The notes under the pieces are model-generated. The model did no database searches. It was given only the letters and a program-made list of their open reading frames with translations, and had not been told where the DNA came from. From contig JAEWEK010000136.1 in NCBI GenBank assembly GCA_023389425.1, forward strand, positions 1 to 6,736: DNA of 6,736 nt, in the 5' to 3' direction. Source of the stretch: Pseudomonadota bacterium. Lineage in GTDB: Bacteria > Pseudomonadota > Gammaproteobacteria > Burkholderiales > Burkholderiaceae_D. This document shows, piece by piece, positions 5,723-6,736 of this stretch (position 1 is the first letter of the stretch; each line of letters begins with the position of its first letter). A program made the translations under genes and the position numbers.

Positions 5723-5733
5723 AGGAGGAAAGA

Positions 5734-6234
5734 ATGGACAAGCAAGACGACGATACGATCCTGGCCAGCCCGCTGGCCAGCCTGCGCCAGGAGATGGCGC
5801 AACTGAACACGCCGCGCTACGTGGAAAAAGACTTGATGCAAGCCTTCGCCGCGCAGTTCCCGCGCAAGCCGCGCTGGTGGGAGCGTTTCGCCACGCCGCA
5901 ATGGAGCCTGGCCGGCAGCTTCGCCAGCGTCGCCCTGGTGGTGCTGGTGTTCGGCCTGTCCGGGAACGGCCCGCAGCTGCATGGTGGCGGCATGTCGGCG
6001 CCGCTGCTCAGCCGCGATGGCGGCGGCGTGTTCATCGCCCTCGATTCGGCCGAAAGGATCGAAGCCGAACCGGCGCCGCGCATGATCGAAGCGGAACTGC
6101 CGCGCACCGTGCTGGCCGGCATGGGCGTGGGCGTCAGCATCACCCCGGAAAACGCGGGCGACCGCGTCAAGGCCGACATGCTGGTCGCTGCCGATGGCGC
6201 GCCGCTGGCGGTCCGCCTCACCTCACTCGACTAA
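5734..6234 (+). CDS. Single-pass anti-sigma-like membrane protein
   Basis: This 166-residue protein is probably the inner-membrane anti-sigma factor for the preceding ECF sigma factor. The N-terminal 55 or so residues are charged and helical (LASLRQEMAQL, VEKDLMQAFAAQF), suited to binding sigma in the cytoplasm. A basic cluster RKPRWWERF (44-52) precedes one membrane helix at about 58-76 (SLAGSFASVALVVLVFGL), giving a cytoplasm-in orientation. The periplasmic part (77-166) contains GMGVGVSITPEN and ADMLVAADGAPLAVRL, a short beta-rich domain. There is no cysteine at all, so the zinc HxxxCxxC motif of classical ZAS anti-sigma factors is absent. AGGAGG (5723-5728) lies five bases before the ATG at 5734; an in-frame GTG at 5719 would overlap the sigma gene and lacks such a site. 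The anti-sigma role is inferred from position and topology, not clear homology. Confidence 0.78.
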   Translation: MDKQDDDTILASPLASLRQEMAQLNTPRYVEKDLMQAFAAQFPRKPRWWERFATPQWSLAGSFASVALVVLVFGLSGNGPQLHGGGMSAPLLSRDGGGVFIALDSAERIEAEPAPRMIEAELPRTVLAGMGVGVSITPENAGDRVKADMLVAADGAPLAVRLTSLD

Positions 6235-6253
6235 CCGCAACACAAGGATAACC

Positions 6254-6736
6254 ATGAACACCAAGAAACTGATGCTGGCCGCCTTCCTGGCGTGCACCCT
6301 GGCCCCGGCCCTGGCCGACGAAGAAAACGGACAGCCCGCGCCGCAACGCGACGTGGTCGTGCAGGGCCCGGTCTCGCTGCGCTCGGGCGACGGCAAGCTC
6401 ACCATCAACACGCAAATGCTGCGCATCCACGGCCGCGCCGTCAAGAACGCACCATACAGCGCGCTGGAAGTGGTCGAGCGCCAGCAAACGCTGGCCGACG
6501 GCAACCAGATCGTCAACACCACCAGCACCATGAGCTACCGCGACAGCGAGGGCCGCATGCGCATCGAACGGCGCGACCGCAAGGGCGACATCAGCAACGT
6601 GACGATCACCGATCCGGTGGCCGACGTGTCCTGGTCGCTGCGTCCGCAGGACAAGACGGCGACCCGTGTGAAGAGCGGCGAGGCGATGCGTGCGGCCGCC
6701 GAGGCATCGCGCGCCGCTGCCGAGGCATCGCGTGCC
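6254..6736 (+). CDS. Exported protein of the ECF operon with AAEASRA repeats, 3' end beyond window
   Basis: The frame is open from ATG 6254 to the window edge (161 residues). A Sec signal peptide (MNTKKLMLAAFLACTLAPALA, cleavage after residue 21) sends it to the periplasm. The segment STMSYRDSEGRMRIERRD followed by VTITDPVADVSWSLRPQDKT resembles a module I recall in exported proteins of Acidobacteria and other soil bacteria (YRDSxGRxRxE, then xxDPVAGVxYxLxPxxKTA), which has no known function. The last visible residues (141-161) enter a heptad repeat: SGEAMRA, AAEASRA, AAEASRA, likely a helical or coiled-coil region. AAGGA (6244-6248) lies five bases before the start, and only 19 nt separate it from the anti-sigma-like gene, so it is probably in the same operon. 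It could be the sensed or effector component of the sigma system. That role is inference. Confidence 0.85.
   Translation, partial: MNTKKLMLAAFLACTLAPALADEENGQPAPQRDVVVQGPVSLRSGDGKLTINTQMLRIHGRAVKNAPYSALEVVERQQTLADGNQIVNTTSTMSYRDSEGRMRIERRDRKGDISNVTITDPVADVSWSLRPQDKTATRVKSGEAMRAAAEASRAAAEASRA
6674..6736 (+). repeat. In-frame 21-bp tandem repeat (AAEASRA heptads), continuing past window edge
   Basis: Units at 6695-6715 and 6716-6736 are identical at 19 of 21 bases; the two differences are silent (GCC/GCT for Ala, CGC/CGT for Arg). A diverged unit (SGEAMRA) precedes them at 6674-6694. The silent differences suggest selection on the peptide or time since duplication. The full copy number is not visible. 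Confidence 0.8.

Noticed and set aside
5719..5733. GTG start for the anti-sigma-like gene
   Set aside because: It overlaps the sigma gene's end and precedes the AGGAGG site, which is well placed for the ATG at 5734.
1..6736. CRISPR array, tRNA/rRNA, insertion sequence or phage genes
   Set aside because: There is no regularly spaced repeat array, tRNA-like cloverleaf, transposase or integrase motif, or terminal inverted repeats. Codon style is even across all genes.

Overview
The window is GC-rich (roughly two-thirds G+C by eye) with strong third-position G/C bias. It looks like the chromosome of a betaproteobacterium, most likely Oxalobacteraceae (Massilia/Duganella/Telluria type). That placement rests on codon style, the protein families present and their resemblance to Burkholderiales proteins remembered from memory; no database search was possible. 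There is no RNA gene, insertion sequence, phage gene or CRISPR array.

Layout. (1) Positions 1-1148, minus strand: the first 382 residues of a GT39/ArnT-like membrane glycosyltransferase whose C-terminus lies outside the window. (2) Positions 1149-1443: a divergent intergenic region with small palindromes and an imperfect direct repeat. (3) Positions 1444-3122, plus strand: a tight three-gene envelope operon with gaps of 3 nt and then an ATGA overlap. It encodes a Tat-exported DUF882/M15-type (MepK-like) murein endopeptidase, an unrecognised secreted four-cysteine protein, and a small BamE/SmpA-like lipoprotein. (4) Positions 3199-4503: a secreted M20 metallopeptidase of the glutamate carboxypeptidase (CPG2) type, with its own strong ribosome binding site. 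(5) Positions 4571-5011: a hotdog-fold thioesterase whose upstream sequence suggests a leaderless transcript. (6) Positions 5012-5137: a very AT-rich regulatory island. (7) Positions 5138-6736: an ECF sigma factor, a single-pass anti-sigma-like membrane protein and an exported protein that runs off the right edge, apparently one operon.

The most striking non-coding signal is at 5020-5068, where two perfect 15-bp palindromes of the form TGAAATnnnATTTCA lie 30 bp apart centre to centre. Together they form a 49-bp inverted repeat with 19 of 20 arm positions matching. It sits just upstream of the ECF operon and looks like a double operator for an unidentified dimeric regulator. The ECF operon is the best candidate for a poorly described system. 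Its anti-sigma-like protein has no cysteine, so it cannot be a zinc (ZAS) anti-sigma factor. Its third product is a periplasmic protein that enters an AAEASRA heptad repeat at the window edge.

Nearly all the genes act at or beyond the cytoplasmic membrane (lipid-linked sugar transfer, peptidoglycan cleavage, lipoprotein, periplasmic peptidase, envelope-sensing sigma system). Apart from the two operons, a functional link between them is inference only.
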